DNA from: Acidobacteriota bacterium
GTDB lineage: Bacteria > Acidobacteriota > Terriglobia > Bryobacterales > Bryobacteraceae
Direction of reading: 5' to 3'
Assembly (NCBI GenBank): GCA_017304135.1
Contig: JAFLBB010000027.1
Location: 1 to 57,989, forward strand
DNA length: 57,989 nt
The position numbers and the translations under genes are program-made. Shown here in pieces: positions 17,906-24,762 of the stretch (position 1 is the stretch's first letter; each line of letters starts with the position of its first letter). Below the pieces are notes generated by a model, which saw only the letters and a list, made by a program, of their open reading frames with translations, made no database searches and was not told where the DNA came from.

Positions 17906-17952
17906 CAGGGGCGCGGCGCGGGCCACCGCTGTTCCGCGCGCGCCCCTGTTTT
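17906..17952 (+). terminator. Rho-independent terminator after the STY0301-like gene
   Basis: A perfect 10-bp stem pairs CAGGGGCGCG (17906-17915) with CGCGCCCCTG (17939-17948). It extends inward by about five more pairs across a one-base bulge and is followed by TTTT at 17949-17952. It begins 21 bp after the stop codon. Confidence 0.85.
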
Positions 17953-18014
17953 CCCCGCGCAGGCTTCCGGCCCCATCGAAAACCGGAACCGCGCTGGGGG
18001 AACCTTGTTGCCGG

Positions 18015-18209
18015 TTAGACCTCGCGCAGGGTGCGCTCGACCTCGGCGCGGACGGCGGCGGCGAATTTCGGGTCCAGCATCTTTTCGGCGGTGATCTCGT
18101 TGATGTCGATCTTGCGGCTGCGGTCGCGCATGGCGCGGTTGGCCTCGCCGGCCAGCAGTTCCAGTTGCTGATCGTCCAGTCCCTGGATCAAGTCGTGAAT
18201 CGATTCCAT
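18015..18209 (-). CDS. Hypothetical 64-residue protein
   Basis: This small acidic-basic helical protein (MESIHDLIQGLDDQQLELLA...) has no recognisable domain. The ribosome-binding site AGGGAGA lies a few bases before the ATG at 18209. It starts 30 bp after the 218-residue hypothetical gene, so the two probably form an operon. The heptad-like leucines and charges suggest a helical bundle or an adaptor. I cannot assign a function. Confidence 0.65.
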   Translation of the reverse strand: MESIHDLIQGLDDQQLELLAGEANRAMRDRSRKIDINEITAEKMLDPKFAAAVRAEVERTLREV

Positions 18210-18239
18210 TGCTCGTTCTCCCTGTGGTGTGTTTGGTGG

Positions 18240-18896
18240 TTAGAAAGTCGGATCCAGTTCCCGCATGAGCCGGTCAAAGGCCACCTTCCGCTCGTCGGCC
18301 CAGCGCCGGTGTTCGGTGCCGCGCCGGTCATAATCGTCGGCTTGCGCAAAGAGGCGGCCGGAGACGGTGGTGGCCGGATCAAAGACGATGCCGCCTTCGT
18401 GTTGGGCGGCCTCGGTCATCATTTCGGCGGTTTTGCGGAAGCGTTCCTGGGCGATCTCGCGGAGGGCGACGCACATGGCGAAGTTGGCCTCGGCCTCGGC
18501 AAAGAGGAGGTCGATTTCGGCCTGCGGCAGTTTGCGTTCGGCGATGCGGAGGGCGGCGCGGGTGACGGCGCGCCATTCGCGGTCGCTCTCGTCGAGGGAG
18601 CGGGTGGCCTCGCCGATGCCCTTCGGTTTGACGGGATCGGCAATCCACATTTCGTCGACTCGGAGGGTGGCCTCGCGGACCTTCAGTTGGGAATCCTTGG
18701 CGCGCTGGGTGAGGCGGGTGTGCGAGTCGCGGAGGTGATCGACGAAGGCCTGGCAGCGGTTGCGCGCTGTGAGAGCGGCGGCGGGGCCTTCGGATTTCTC
18801 AGCGGCCTCGACGATTTCGCGGACCTTGCGCTGCAACTCGGCCTGGGCTTCGGCTTCCGAGATGTGGGTTCTGACTTCGATTTGTGGGTATTCCAT
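18240..18896 (-). CDS. Hypothetical helical protein, 218 residues
   Basis: The ATG at 18896 gives MEYPQIEVRTHISEAEAQ and an almost wholly alpha-helical, highly charged protein with coiled-coil-like stretches (AQAELQRKVREIVEAAEK; RTRAALRIAERKL-type repeats). It has no signal peptide, no membrane segment and no catalytic motif that I recognise. The frame is open upstream to 19022, but that part overlaps the promoter area of the deaminase gene and looks non-coding. It is followed by the 64-residue ORFan with a 30-bp gap. Function unknown. Confidence 0.65.
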   Translation of the reverse strand: MEYPQIEVRTHISEAEAQAELQRKVREIVEAAEKSEGPAAALTARNRCQAFVDHLRDSHTRLTQRAKDSQLKVREATLRVDEMWIADPVKPKGIGEATRSLDESDREWRAVTRAALRIAERKLPQAEIDLLFAEAEANFAMCVALREIAQERFRKTAEMMTEAAQHEGGIVFDPATTVSGRLFAQADDYDRRGTEHRRWADERKVAFDRLMRELDPTF

Positions 18897-19090
18897 CCAA
18901 GCTCCGGGCGGCTGTGCCTGCGCCACCTGGAGACATGATAGGGAGCGGGCCGGAGCGGCGCGGCGTGCGGATTTTCCATGTAGTTGAAAAGAGGCGAAAT
19001 GTTTCGTTCGGGAAGTTGTCACCGGGGGTTAGGGGTGGTGTGGGACGGGGAGCGGCGGCCTTGCGGTGCGGGGCGGCCTTGCCGCGCGCC

Positions 19091-19096
19091 TATAAT
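19091..19096 (+). promoter_or_regulatory. Perfect -10 hexamer before the dCMP deaminase gene
   Basis: TATAAT lies 9 bp before the proposed TTG start at 19106, so the message would be leaderless or nearly so. No consensus -35 is seen 16-18 bp upstream. Confidence 0.45.
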
Positions 19097-19105
19097 GGAC
19101 ATGCC

Positions 19106-19564
19106 TTGGAACCCCGCGACATTCCCACTTGGGACGAATACTACCTGAGCATTTGCGAAGTGGTGTCCCGCCGCAGCAAGGACCCGAACACGCAGATCGG
19201 CTGCGTGATTGCGGGGCCGGCGCGGGAGATCCGCTCGACGGGCTACAACTCGTTTCCGCGCGGCATTCGCGACGACATTCCGGAGCGCTTCGTCCGGCCG
19301 GCGAAATACCTGTGGATTGAGCATGCCGAGCGCAATGCGATCTGCAACGCGGCGCGGTCAGGGACGTCGACGGACCAGTGCACGATCTATGTCGAGATCA
19401 TGCCGTGCATGGACTGCGCGCGGGCGATTGTGCAGGCGGGGATTCGGGAAGTGGTGGTGAGTTCGAAGCGCATGGCGCAGTATTCGAGCGATTACTACAA
19501 CGAGCACTTCGGGAATTCCGAGACGCTATTTGCCGAGGCGGGCGTCAAGGTGCGGCGGGTGTAG
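19106..19564 (+). CDS. Deoxycytidylate (dCMP) deaminase family protein
   Basis: The 152-residue zinc deaminase converts dCMP to dUMP for thymidylate synthesis. The zinc site is complete: His73 and the proton-shuttle Glu75 in IEHAERNA, and Cys101/Cys104 in MPCMDC. No ATG is available in frame at the right place. The TTG at 19106 (EPRDIPTWDEYYLSIC follows) gives the normal N-terminus; the nearby ATGs at 19095 and 19101 are in another frame. The gene is followed after 8 bp by a 50-residue basic protein, probably co-transcribed. Confidence 0.88.
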   Translation: MEPRDIPTWDEYYLSICEVVSRRSKDPNTQIGCVIAGPAREIRSTGYNSFPRGIRDDIPERFVRPAKYLWIEHAERNAICNAARSGTSTDQCTIYVEIMPCMDCARAIVQAGIREVVVSSKRMAQYSSDYYNEHFGNSETLFAEAGVKVRRV

Positions 19565-19572
19565 GGGCAGCC

Positions 19573-19725
19573 GTGGCGAAGAAGAAGCCGTCCCGCATTC
19601 CTAAGAAGCGCAACCTGGCGGCGGCGCACGCGAAGAACCAGAAGGCCGTTGTGATGAAGGACCGGCGCACGCCACGGGGCGGGGCGAAGAATGAGATGCG
19701 CGAGGATTTGCGGGAGGCGGAGTGA
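19573..19725 (+). CDS. Small highly basic protein (50 residues)
   Basis: From the GTG at 19573, with AGGGGC just upstream, the frame gives MAKKKPSRIPKKRNLAAAHA, then KNQKAVVMKDRRTPRGG and an acidic end (NEMREDLREAE). The strongly basic first 35 residues and short acidic tail resemble small ribosome- or nucleic-acid-associated proteins. It sits 8 bp after the dCMP deaminase stop. I do not know a named family. The clear ribosome-binding site, start and non-random composition make it a likely gene. Confidence 0.68.
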   Translation: MAKKKPSRIPKKRNLAAAHAKNQKAVVMKDRRTPRGGAKNEMREDLREAE

Positions 19726-19753
19726 TCGCGGGCGGCTCCGCGCTCCACCCGGA

Positions 19754-20104
19754 TCACCCTTGCTTGGCCGGTCCGCTCCCGGCATGTTGTTGCAGCCAGC
19801 GGTCGCAGTAGGATACGAGTTCCGTGATCTCCGCCGGACTCAGATCAGCATTGAGACGGAACACTCCTGGGGAGTTAGTCAACACGATGCCGTGATCCAG
19901 CAACCTGGGAAGCGCTTCGTTGAGGAACCGTGTGGCGAGAGGACGTTTCGCGCTAGACCTATCGCGATAAGCCGCGACCATGGCGTCGAGCGTGCTCTCA
20001 TGATTTCTGGCCAGCGCCAAATGGCGAATGATCCAAGGTCGGTAGTTGGCTCGGAAGTTACCGTGGTCGAGGTAGCGCCTGAAATCCACCAACGACTTCG
20101 ACAT
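19754..20104 (-). CDS. Hypothetical protein, 116 residues
   Basis: This cytoplasmic protein begins MSKSLVDFRRYLDHGNFRAN. It is mostly helical with a winged-helix-like stretch (FLNEALPRLLDHGIVLTNSPGVFRLN), which might bind DNA, but the resemblance is weak. Its codon use is less GC-biased than the surrounding genes. It lies 7 bp after the stop of the SPFH gene (20112), in the same direction, and may be transcribed with it. No function assigned. Confidence 0.6.
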   Translation of the reverse strand: MSKSLVDFRRYLDHGNFRANYRPWIIRHLALARNHESTLDAMVAAYRDRSSAKRPLATRFLNEALPRLLDHGIVLTNSPGVFRLNADLSPAEITELVSYCDRWLQQHAGSGPAKQG

Positions 20105-20111
20105 CGCCGGC

Positions 20112-21032
20112 TTACCCCTGCTGCTGTTTCACCACGTTCATCGCGGTGGCGATGACGCCGGAGATGTCGGCGAGGTTGGTGGGGATGATGAGGGTGTTGC
20201 CGGTTTTGGCGAGGTTGCCGAACTGGCCGATGTATTGTTCGGCGACGCGGAGTTGGACGGCGTCGCGGCCGCCGGGGGAGTTGATGGCGGTGGCCACGGC
20301 GCGGATGCCTTCGGCGGTGGCGTTGGCGATGGCGCGGATGGCGTTGGCCTGGCCTTCGGCTTCGTTGATCTGCTGCTGGCGGCGGGCTTCGGAGGCCTTG
20401 ATCACCTTCTGCTTTTCGCCTTCGGCGTTGTTGATGTTGGCGTCGCGCTGGCCTTCGGAGGTGAGAATGACGGCGCGCTTTTCGCGCTCGGCGCGCATCT
20501 GTTTTTCCATCGCGCTGAGCACGTCGTGGGGCGGGGTGATGTTCTTGATCTCATAGCGCATGACCTTGACGCCCCAGGCCTCGGTGGCCTTGTCGACCTC
20601 GCTCACCACCTGGGTGTTGATGTTGGTGCGCTCCTCGAAGGTTTTATCGAGGTCGATGCGGCCGATCTCGCTGCGCAGCGTCGTCTGGGCCAGTTGCATG
20701 ATGGCGAAGCGGTAGTCGGAGATGCCGTAGGAGGCGCGTTCCGGGTTCAGCAGGCGCAGATAGAGCACGCCGTCGACGCCCACCTGGACGTTGTCGCGCG
20801 TGATGCAGACCTGCTCGGGGATGTCGATGGCCATCTCTTTCAGGATGTGCTTGTAGCGGATGACGTCGACGAACGGGACGAGGATGTGAAAGCCGGCGTC
20901 GAGCGTGCCGGCGTACTTGCCGAGGCGCTCCACGACATAGGCATTTTGTTGCGGCACCACGACCGCGGTCTTGGCGAGGATGATGAGAAACAACAGGATC
21001 AACGCGGCAATGACAAGAACACCCGCTTCCAT
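20112..21032 (-). CDS. SPFH/stomatin-like membrane protein (QmcA type)
   Basis: This 306-residue protein has one N-terminal membrane helix (about 3-22, VLVIAALILLFLIIL) and then an SPFH/prohibitin domain (VVPQQNAYVVERLGKY, GFHILVPFVDVI). A long charged coiled coil follows (QMRAEREKRAVILTSEGQRDANINNAEGE as repeated heptads). AGGAG precedes the ATG. Stomatin-like proteins scaffold membrane microdomains and modulate proteases. It follows the NfeD gene at 21072-21515, and the two families are commonly paired as a functional unit. Confidence 0.93.
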   Translation of the reverse strand: MEAGVLVIAALILLFLIILAKTAVVVPQQNAYVVERLGKYAGTLDAGFHILVPFVDVIRYKHILKEMAIDIPEQVCITRDNVQVGVDGVLYLRLLNPERASYGISDYRFAIMQLAQTTLRSEIGRIDLDKTFEERTNINTQVVSEVDKATEAWGVKVMRYEIKNITPPHDVLSAMEKQMRAEREKRAVILTSEGQRDANINNAEGEKQKVIKASEARRQQQINEAEGQANAIRAIANATAEGIRAVATAINSPGGRDAVQLRVAEQYIGQFGNLAKTGNTLIIPTNLADISGVIATAMNVVKQQQG

Positions 21033-21071
21033 GGCAATTCCTCCGTGTGAGTTGTGTGAATGATCAGACTA

Positions 21072-21515
21072 TCAGGCCCGGACGTCGAGCGTAAGGCCGT
21101 CGATGCGCTCGACGCGCACGCGCTGTTTGAGCTGGATGGGCGAGTCGCCGAGGTTTCGGGCGCTCCAGGCGGAGCCGCGCAGTTCGGCCTTGCCCATGCC
21201 GCCGGCGGGGATCTCTTCGAGGGCCACGGCCGTTTCGCCGACCAGGGAGTCGACCTGCTTATTGGGGATCGACTTCTGAAACCGTTCCAGCAGAGGTTTG
21301 CGGAAGAGCAGCAGCGACACCACCGAGAGGGCGAGGAAGATCAGTCCTTGCACGGGCAGACCAGGCTGCCAGCCCAACAGGGCGAGCAGGCCCACCGCGA
21401 GCGCTGCAGCGCCGAAGAAGAAGATGAAGAATCCGCCCGGCGTCAGGATTTCGATACCCAACAGGGCGATACCCACCAAGAGCCACATCCACCAGGCCAC
21501 CGTCATCGGTTCCAT
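21072..21515 (-). CDS. NfeD family membrane protein
   Basis: The 147-residue protein has two to three membrane helices (about 8-25, 30-47, 52-72, including ILTPGGFFIFFFGAAAL) and a soluble C-terminal OB-fold domain (about 88-145, SLVGETAVALEEIPAGG). This is the short NfeD1b form, without the ClpP-like protease domain. AGGAGGAA precedes the ATG at 21515. It lies 39 bp upstream of the SPFH gene in the same direction; NfeD and stomatin partners are thought to form a membrane complex. Confidence 0.92.
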   Translation of the reverse strand: MEPMTVAWWMWLLVGIALLGIEILTPGGFFIFFFGAAALAVGLLALLGWQPGLPVQGLIFLALSVVSLLLFRKPLLERFQKSIPNKQVDSLVGETAVALEEIPAGGMGKAELRGSAWSARNLGDSPIQLKQRVRVERIDGLTLDVRA

Positions 21516-21682
21516 ACTGTGCGTTCCTCCTGGGGCCCTGAACCGCGGCCCACACTCCGTGGCTTCAATTCTAGAGTACGGCGGCGTGGGTGCAAAGGTT
21601 CAGGATAGCGGCGTGCCGGACTCGTACGGGGCGCTCGGAAAAGACCCTAAAGTTTCCCCTCCTGTTCACCGATACATGTCCC

Positions 21683-22714
21683 GTGGAAGTCTCCTGCGAC
21701 TTCAGTCTGCCTTTTCGCGAACAGGTTGCCCGCTGGCTGGAGCGCATGCCGCCGGCCCGGGCAGGGGAACGTGTGCGTGTATTCACGACGGGGCAGGCGC
21801 GGGTGGTGGTGGCCGATGAGCTGGACTGCCCGGACGGGTTCGCCTCCGCCGATGTGCTGGTGGTACGGGGCGATTTGCGCTGTGGCGCGCGGACGCATCT
21901 GGCGGGGCCGGTGTTTGTGGGCGGGGAGTGCGAGATTGGCAAGCAGAGCCGGCTGATGGCTGTTGCCGCCGGACACCGGCTGGTGTTGGGCGCGGCGGTG
22001 CAGGTGAGCGACTGGGCGGACGCCGAGGGCGTTGTGGAAGCCCGCGCGGGGGTGACGGTGGGCGGAGCGCTGGCTTCGCGCACGTCGATTCAATTGGGGG
22101 AAGGGGCGGGGGCGGCGGTGTTGTTTGCGCCCGGCATCATGGCCGGCGGAGCGCCTCCGGCGCCACCGTTGGAGCTGGCCTCGGCGAAGCTGATCGCCTG
22201 GGAGGCGCCGCACAGGCGGCAGAACCTGGACGAACTGGAAGGCGGGCTGGCGTACGGCTTCAAGGCCGCCAAGCTGACGGCGCTGGGGGCCGATACGTGG
22301 CTCTATGACGGCAGCCTGCAGTTCACCGCGCCGGTGCTGCTGCGCACGAAGCTGGTGGTGCGCGGGTCGTTCCGCTGCGCCGCGAACAGCCTGCTCGAAG
22401 ACGACATCAAGACCGGGGCCGACCTGACGATCGGGACGCGTTCGATTGCTAATGGCCAGCTCACGGCGAAGGGCAATCTCACGCTGGGCGCGGGCACGTG
22501 GTTCAGCGGCGATTTGCGCGCCGAGCTGAGCCTGCGGCTGCGGGCGGGGGTGCGCGGGTTCCGGCAAGGCGGGCCGGTGAACGTCCAGTGCGCGGGGCGC
22601 ATCCAACTGGAACCGGGGGCCTTGATTCGCGGCTCCATTAAAAGCGCGCAAACGGCCCGGGCCTGTTCAGCGGCCGAGCCGAGCGGCCTCGATCTGCTGG
22701 TGGCCGAGGCGTAA
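21683..22714 (+). CDS. Bactofilin-like (polymer-forming beta-helix) protein
   Basis: The roughly 343-residue protein is rich in glycine- and valine-spaced strands typical of a right-handed beta-helix: DLRCGARTHLAGPVFVGGE, then, after a linker, LVVRGSFRCAANSLLEDDI, TIGTRSIANGQLTAKGNLTL and GTWFSGDLRAELSLRL. It looks like two bactofilin-type segments joined by a proline-rich linker. There is no signal peptide. Two GTG starts are in frame, at 21590 and 21683; I prefer 21683 (VEVSCDFSLPF), as the extra 31 residues look basic and unstructured. Bactofilins polymerise at the membrane in cell-shape or secretion roles. Confidence 0.68.
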   Translation: MEVSCDFSLPFREQVARWLERMPPARAGERVRVFTTGQARVVVADELDCPDGFASADVLVVRGDLRCGARTHLAGPVFVGGECEIGKQSRLMAVAAGHRLVLGAAVQVSDWADAEGVVEARAGVTVGGALASRTSIQLGEGAGAAVLFAPGIMAGGAPPAPPLELASAKLIAWEAPHRRQNLDELEGGLAYGFKAAKLTALGADTWLYDGSLQFTAPVLLRTKLVVRGSFRCAANSLLEDDIKTGADLTIGTRSIANGQLTAKGNLTLGAGTWFSGDLRAELSLRLRAGVRGFRQGGPVNVQCAGRIQLEPGALIRGSIKSAQTARACSAAEPSGLDLLVAEA

Positions 22715-22774
22715 CGTGTGCCGGACTTGACAGCGTCCTGTTCTAGTACCGTGAAATCTGCTAGTATCAACGAT

Positions 22775-22891
22775 ATGCGTGATCTACCCCCCGTTTATCG
22801 GGCGGGCGAACTGCAATTCGAGTCACAGCCGCGGGCTAGGGCAACTCCCGCGAACGGGCCGTCACAGCGGCCAGAACCACTCCATTTCTAA
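22775..22891 (+). CDS. Possible 38-codon leader ORF in frame with infC
   Basis: From the ATG at 22775 the frame reads MRDLPPVYRAGELQF onward, is proline- and arginine-rich, and stops with TAA at 22889-22891. After one codon (CGA) the infC ATG follows in the same frame. No Shine-Dalgarno lies before it. A TAGTAT hexamer at 22763-22768 would put the transcript start close to the ATG, which would make the leader leaderless. It could couple or attenuate infC translation, or it could be chance. Confidence 0.4.
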   Translation: MRDLPPVYRAGELQFESQPRARATPANGPSQRPEPLHF

Positions 22892-22894
22892 CGA

Positions 22895-23506
22895 ATGTAT
22901 CCACCGAGAAACTTCCCTCCCCGCCGTCCGCGCATCCGTGAAAACGTCAACGAAGCCATTCGGGCTTCCGAGGTGCGGGCTATCTACCCCGATGGCGAAG
23001 TGGTCGTGCTTCCCATTGGCGAGGCTATCAAGCGCGCCAAAGATCTGGGGCTTGATCTGATTCTCGTTTCGCCGACGGCCGTGCCGCCGGTGGCCAAGGC
23101 CATGGACTATGGCCAGTGGCAGTACGAGACGAAGAAGAAGGCCCACGACGCGCGCAAGAAGCAGCACGTGATCCTGGTGAAGGAGGTGAAGTTCCGCCCC
23201 AACACCGACGACCACGACTACGAGTTCAAGAAGAACAACGCGATCCGCTTCCTGAAGGAAGGCAACCGCGTGAAGGCGGTGGTGCAGTTCCGCGGCCGCG
23301 AGATCGCCCACACGGACCTGGGCCACAAGCTGCTGCAGCGCTTCGCCAAGGACCTGGCGGGCATTGGCGCGGTGGAAGGCCAGCCGAAGCAGGAAGGCCG
23401 CAACGCGCATGTGATCATCAGCCCGGCCAAGGTCGCGGCCCCGCCTGCCAAGGAGAAGGAAAAGCAGGCCAAGCCCGAGCCTCCGCCTCCGGCACCGGCA
23501 CAGTAA
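22895..23506 (+). CDS. infC: Translation initiation factor IF-3
   Basis: The 203-residue IF-3 binds the 30S subunit, blocks premature 50S joining and checks start-codon pairing. The N-terminal domain (RENVNEAIRASEVRAIYPDG), the linker, and the C-terminal domain (KEVKFRPNTDDHDYEFKKNNA, then FLKEGNRVKAVVQFRGRE) are complete. An extra tail of about 25 residues, rich in Lys, Ala and Pro (PPAKEKEKQAKPEPPPPAP), extends past the normal end. The start is ATG rather than the AUU-type codon known in many bacteria. rpmI and rplT are not downstream; a terminator closes the gene. Confidence 0.96.
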   Translation: MYPPRNFPPRRPRIRENVNEAIRASEVRAIYPDGEVVVLPIGEAIKRAKDLGLDLILVSPTAVPPVAKAMDYGQWQYETKKKAHDARKKQHVILVKEVKFRPNTDDHDYEFKKNNAIRFLKEGNRVKAVVQFRGREIAHTDLGHKLLQRFAKDLAGIGAVEGQPKQEGRNAHVIISPAKVAAPPAKEKEKQAKPEPPPPAPAQ

Positions 23507-23529
23507 CCGGCCGGATGATCCGAATTTCG

Positions 23530-23566
23530 AACCGCCGCCCGCGCACGCTGCGCCGGCGGCGGTTTT
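23530..23566 (+). terminator. Rho-independent terminator of infC
   Basis: A perfect 10-bp stem pairs AACCGCCGCC (23530-23539) with GGCGGCGGTT (23555-23564). Four more GC pairs (41-44 with 50-53) continue after one mismatch, and the T-run TTTT covers 23563-23566. It lies 24 bp after the infC stop and just before the convergent gene end at 23570. Confidence 0.88.
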
Positions 23567-23569
23567 GCG

Positions 23570-24592
23570 TTAGCGGTGGGGCAGCGTCCATTCGGGCAGG
23601 TCGACGGTCTGGCCGCATTCGACGCGGAAGCGGTGGGCCTGGGAGGGTTCGGCGACGCCAGGGTAGTAGCTGCGCACGAGTCCCGAATCCGGCTGTGCGT
23701 TGAGGTGGACGGCGAGGAGGTAGTCGCCCGGTTCGAGCCCGTCGATGGTGAACTCGCCGGCGGCGTTGGTGTGCGCCTCAGGGAATCTGCGGCCGGCGCT
23801 GGCGGGGAGCGCGGTGACGGGAAGGTACTGTGGGTTGCGGCCATCCTCGCGGCGGAGGCGGCCGCGAACACTCCCCTGCACCTCCCGCACCTCGAAGTAG
23901 GCCGACGCGCACGCAGCCGTGGTGAGATCCACCTCCTGTGGCGGCGTGCGATCCCCGAGCCATCCCGGGGGCGGGGAGAGGGTCAACCGGAGCCGGGCGA
24001 CGGGCAGTTGGTCGAAGTCAAATCCGCCATCCTCGCGGGTTGCGGTTTCGCGCAGCAGGCCGGGCCCGGTGAGGGTCACCTTCCATCCGACCGGTGGGGG
24101 ATTGGTGCGGAACCCCGCCAGACCTCGCCTGGTGTTGTCGGCAACCGCGCCGTCCAGGCTGCGGGTCATCGCTTTGCCCTGTTTCCACTCGTGTAGCGCA
24201 CGCAGCTCGATTTCCGCCCGCCGCCCGTCCAATTCGCTTGTCCCGTAGCAGCCGTTGGTGGACCACCCGCCTTCATTCTGGTGAGCCACCACCAGGTAGC
24301 GCCGCCCGACCTGAAAGGCGACACTGCAGTCACAACACAGGCCGCTGCCGCCGAGAAGTGTGAACTCGCTGCCCGGCGAGCCGAGAAACTGCTCTTCCAC
24401 ACGGAAGCGGATGCGCCGTTCGCGGCCGAAGCCGGTGATCGGGTCCGCGGCGACGACCATGCCCACAAACACGGCCTTGCTGGTGCGCGGATCCAGCCTG
24501 GGCGGAACTTCGCAGAAGGGCCGCCTTCCCAGGCACGTGCAGCCTTCCGCTGCCGCCGTCCCCAGCAGGAGGAGCGCGATCACAAGTTTCAT
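23570..24592 (-). CDS. Secreted protein with NTR/TIMP-like and carboxypeptidase-regulatory-like domains
   Basis: The 340-residue protein has a signal peptide (MKLVIALLLLGTAAA) and mature sequence starting CTCLGRRPF. Multiple cysteines and the motif AVFVGMVVAADP suggest an NTR/TIMP-like beta-barrel (about 18-130, with LCCDCSVAFQVGRRYLV). Two carboxypeptidase-regulatory-like beta-sandwich segments follow (about 165-225 and 245-330, with AAGEFTIDGLEPGDYLLAVHL). No catalytic site is visible. Such proteins are frequent in soil acidobacteria. It is convergent with infC across the terminator at 23530-23566. Role unknown, probably extracellular. Confidence 0.8.
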   Translation of the reverse strand: MKLVIALLLLGTAAAEGCTCLGRRPFCEVPPRLDPRTSKAVFVGMVVAADPITGFGRERRIRFRVEEQFLGSPGSEFTLLGGSGLCCDCSVAFQVGRRYLVVAHQNEGGWSTNGCYGTSELDGRRAEIELRALHEWKQGKAMTRSLDGAVADNTRRGLAGFRTNPPPVGWKVTLTGPGLLRETATREDGGFDFDQLPVARLRLTLSPPPGWLGDRTPPQEVDLTTAACASAYFEVREVQGSVRGRLRREDGRNPQYLPVTALPASAGRRFPEAHTNAAGEFTIDGLEPGDYLLAVHLNAQPDSGLVRSYYPGVAEPSQAHRFRVECGQTVDLPEWTLPHR

Positions 24593-24646
24593 CGTTCTCT
24601 TGAGACGTGTCCGGCGGCAAAAAAGTCGCCGCGAAGCGCGGGCCGC

Positions 24647-24676
24647 TTGGCCGCTCGACCGCGGCTCTGCTATAAC
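24647..24676 (+). promoter_or_regulatory. Probable promoter of the second MocA gene
   Basis: TTGGCC at 24647-24652 and TATAAC at 24671-24676 are 18 bp apart. The predicted start near 24683 gives an 80-nt leader that begins with the hairpin at 24684-24702. Confidence 0.5.
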
Positions 24677-24683
24677 GGCTCTT

Positions 24684-24702
24684 CGGCGGCGTCGCGCCGC
24701 CG
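24684..24702 (+). other. GC-rich hairpin at the predicted 5' end of the MocA transcript
   Basis: CGGCGGCG (24684-24691), loop TCG, CGCCGCCG (24695-24702) is a perfect 8-bp inverted repeat. There is no T-run, so it is not a terminator. At the start of the leader it could protect the mRNA or serve as a protein site. Confidence 0.55.
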
Positions 24703-24762
24703 GGCAGTCACGTAGTCTTCATCACCATCCTTGGCGCCGCCGCCGGAAAGAGCACACTTCTT

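Noticed and set aside
19095..19103. ATG codons near the dCMP deaminase start
   Set aside because: They are in another reading frame and do not give the deaminase N-terminus; the TTG at 19106 fits.
22779..23060. Plus-strand ORF overlapping infC
   Set aside because: It is out of frame with infC and overlaps its conserved N-terminal domain, so it is a shadow.
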